The notes under the pieces were generated by a model. That model was not told the origin of the DNA. It saw only the letters and a program-made list of their open reading frames with translations, and did not search any database. The translations under genes and the position numbers were made by a program. A DNA stretch of 15,603 nucleotides from Bacteroidia bacterium (lineage in GTDB: Bacteria > Bacteroidota > Bacteroidia > Bacteroidales > CAJPTX01). Below, in pieces: positions 15,368 through 15,603 of this stretch (positions within the stretch are counted from its first letter, which is position 1; each line of letters opens with the position of its first letter). Location: assembly GCA_905373625.1 (NCBI GenBank), contig CAJPTS010000022.1:1-15603 (forward strand), read 5' to 3'.

Positions 15368-15603
15368 GAGAGAAATGATTTATAAAGGTTGTTTCATTTT
15401 TCTTTCTATTAGATGCGCCTGCTAATCGATGTTCAACGCTTTGATAGGTAATTGCCGTTTGAATAATAATGCGATGCAAAAGCGCTCCCGCGCCGTATCA
15501 TTCGTTTTTAACAGCTTCGCTATCCTACCAAAAGTTACCGCAGAATCAAAAAGATTTCCCTTCTTTCTTTGCGTTTCACAAAAAAAAGGAAAGGTTATTT
15601 CAT
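15368..15603. other. Non-coding region upstream of MCP-2 at the window edge
   Basis: This 236-base stretch has no convincing gene. On the minus strand it holds GAAATCTTTTTGA (15558-15546), a 13-base match to the region 5' of MCP-1 (59-71). It also holds a short stem GCGC-GGGA-GCGC with four T residues (15493-15478), which may be chance. A promoter for MCP-2 should lie here, but I see no exact TAnnTTTG box. Confidence 0.4.

Noticed and set aside
15478..15493. GC-rich stem followed by four T residues upstream of MCP-2 on the minus strand
   Set aside because: The stem is only 4 bp and the T-run is short. Without knowing what lies beyond the window edge, it cannot be called a terminator or attenuator.

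Overview
The window looks like chromosomal DNA of a Bacteroidota species, probably of the order Bacteroidales. Three start regions carry exact matches to the Bacteroidota -7 promoter box TAnnTTTG. Shine-Dalgarno sites are almost absent. GcvP is a single chain, a LolC/E-type permease lies in one operon with rbfA, and there is a DUF4143-type ATPase. The genus cannot be fixed from the sequence. Base composition looks even throughout, and I saw no tRNA, rRNA, insertion sequence, integrase or CRISPR array.

Layout from left to right: (1) a plus-strand methyl-accepting chemotaxis protein (MCP-1, 128-1840) ending in a clear intrinsic terminator; (2) a minus-strand cluster, in transcription order nitroreductase, rbfA, SAM methyltransferase and LolC/E-like permease (4978 down to 1948), convergent with MCP-1; (3) a minus-strand gcvP (7969-5123) with its own promoter-like box and terminator; (4) a 294-base spacer that encodes a probable 48-residue single-span membrane protein on the minus strand (8205-8059), then a 40-bp-spaced pair of operator-like repeats; (5) a plus-strand run of a DUF4143-type AAA ATPase, hemW and a large N6-adenine DNA methylase resembling the modification half of Type ISP restriction enzymes; (6) a second MCP (MCP-2, minus strand, 15367-13655), convergent with the methylase.

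Most of the middle is housekeeping: ribosome maturation (rbfA), lipoprotein export (LolC/E-like), glycine cleavage (gcvP) and haem handling (hemW). The accessory content is the ATPase, the solitary DNA methylase and the two receptors. The receptors are gapless 570-residue paralogs lying in inverted orientation, so they bracket the whole segment as a large inverted repeat. No CheA, CheW, CheR or CheB gene is present, so their signalling partners must lie elsewhere.

The items most worth a second look are the inverted MCP pair, the unannotated small membrane ORF, the repeat pair overlapping the ATPase start codon, the heptamer repeat blocks upstream of hemW, a spacer element shared by two distant gaps, and the DNA methylase with no visible restriction partner. 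I found no convincing evidence for a wholly new multi-gene system.
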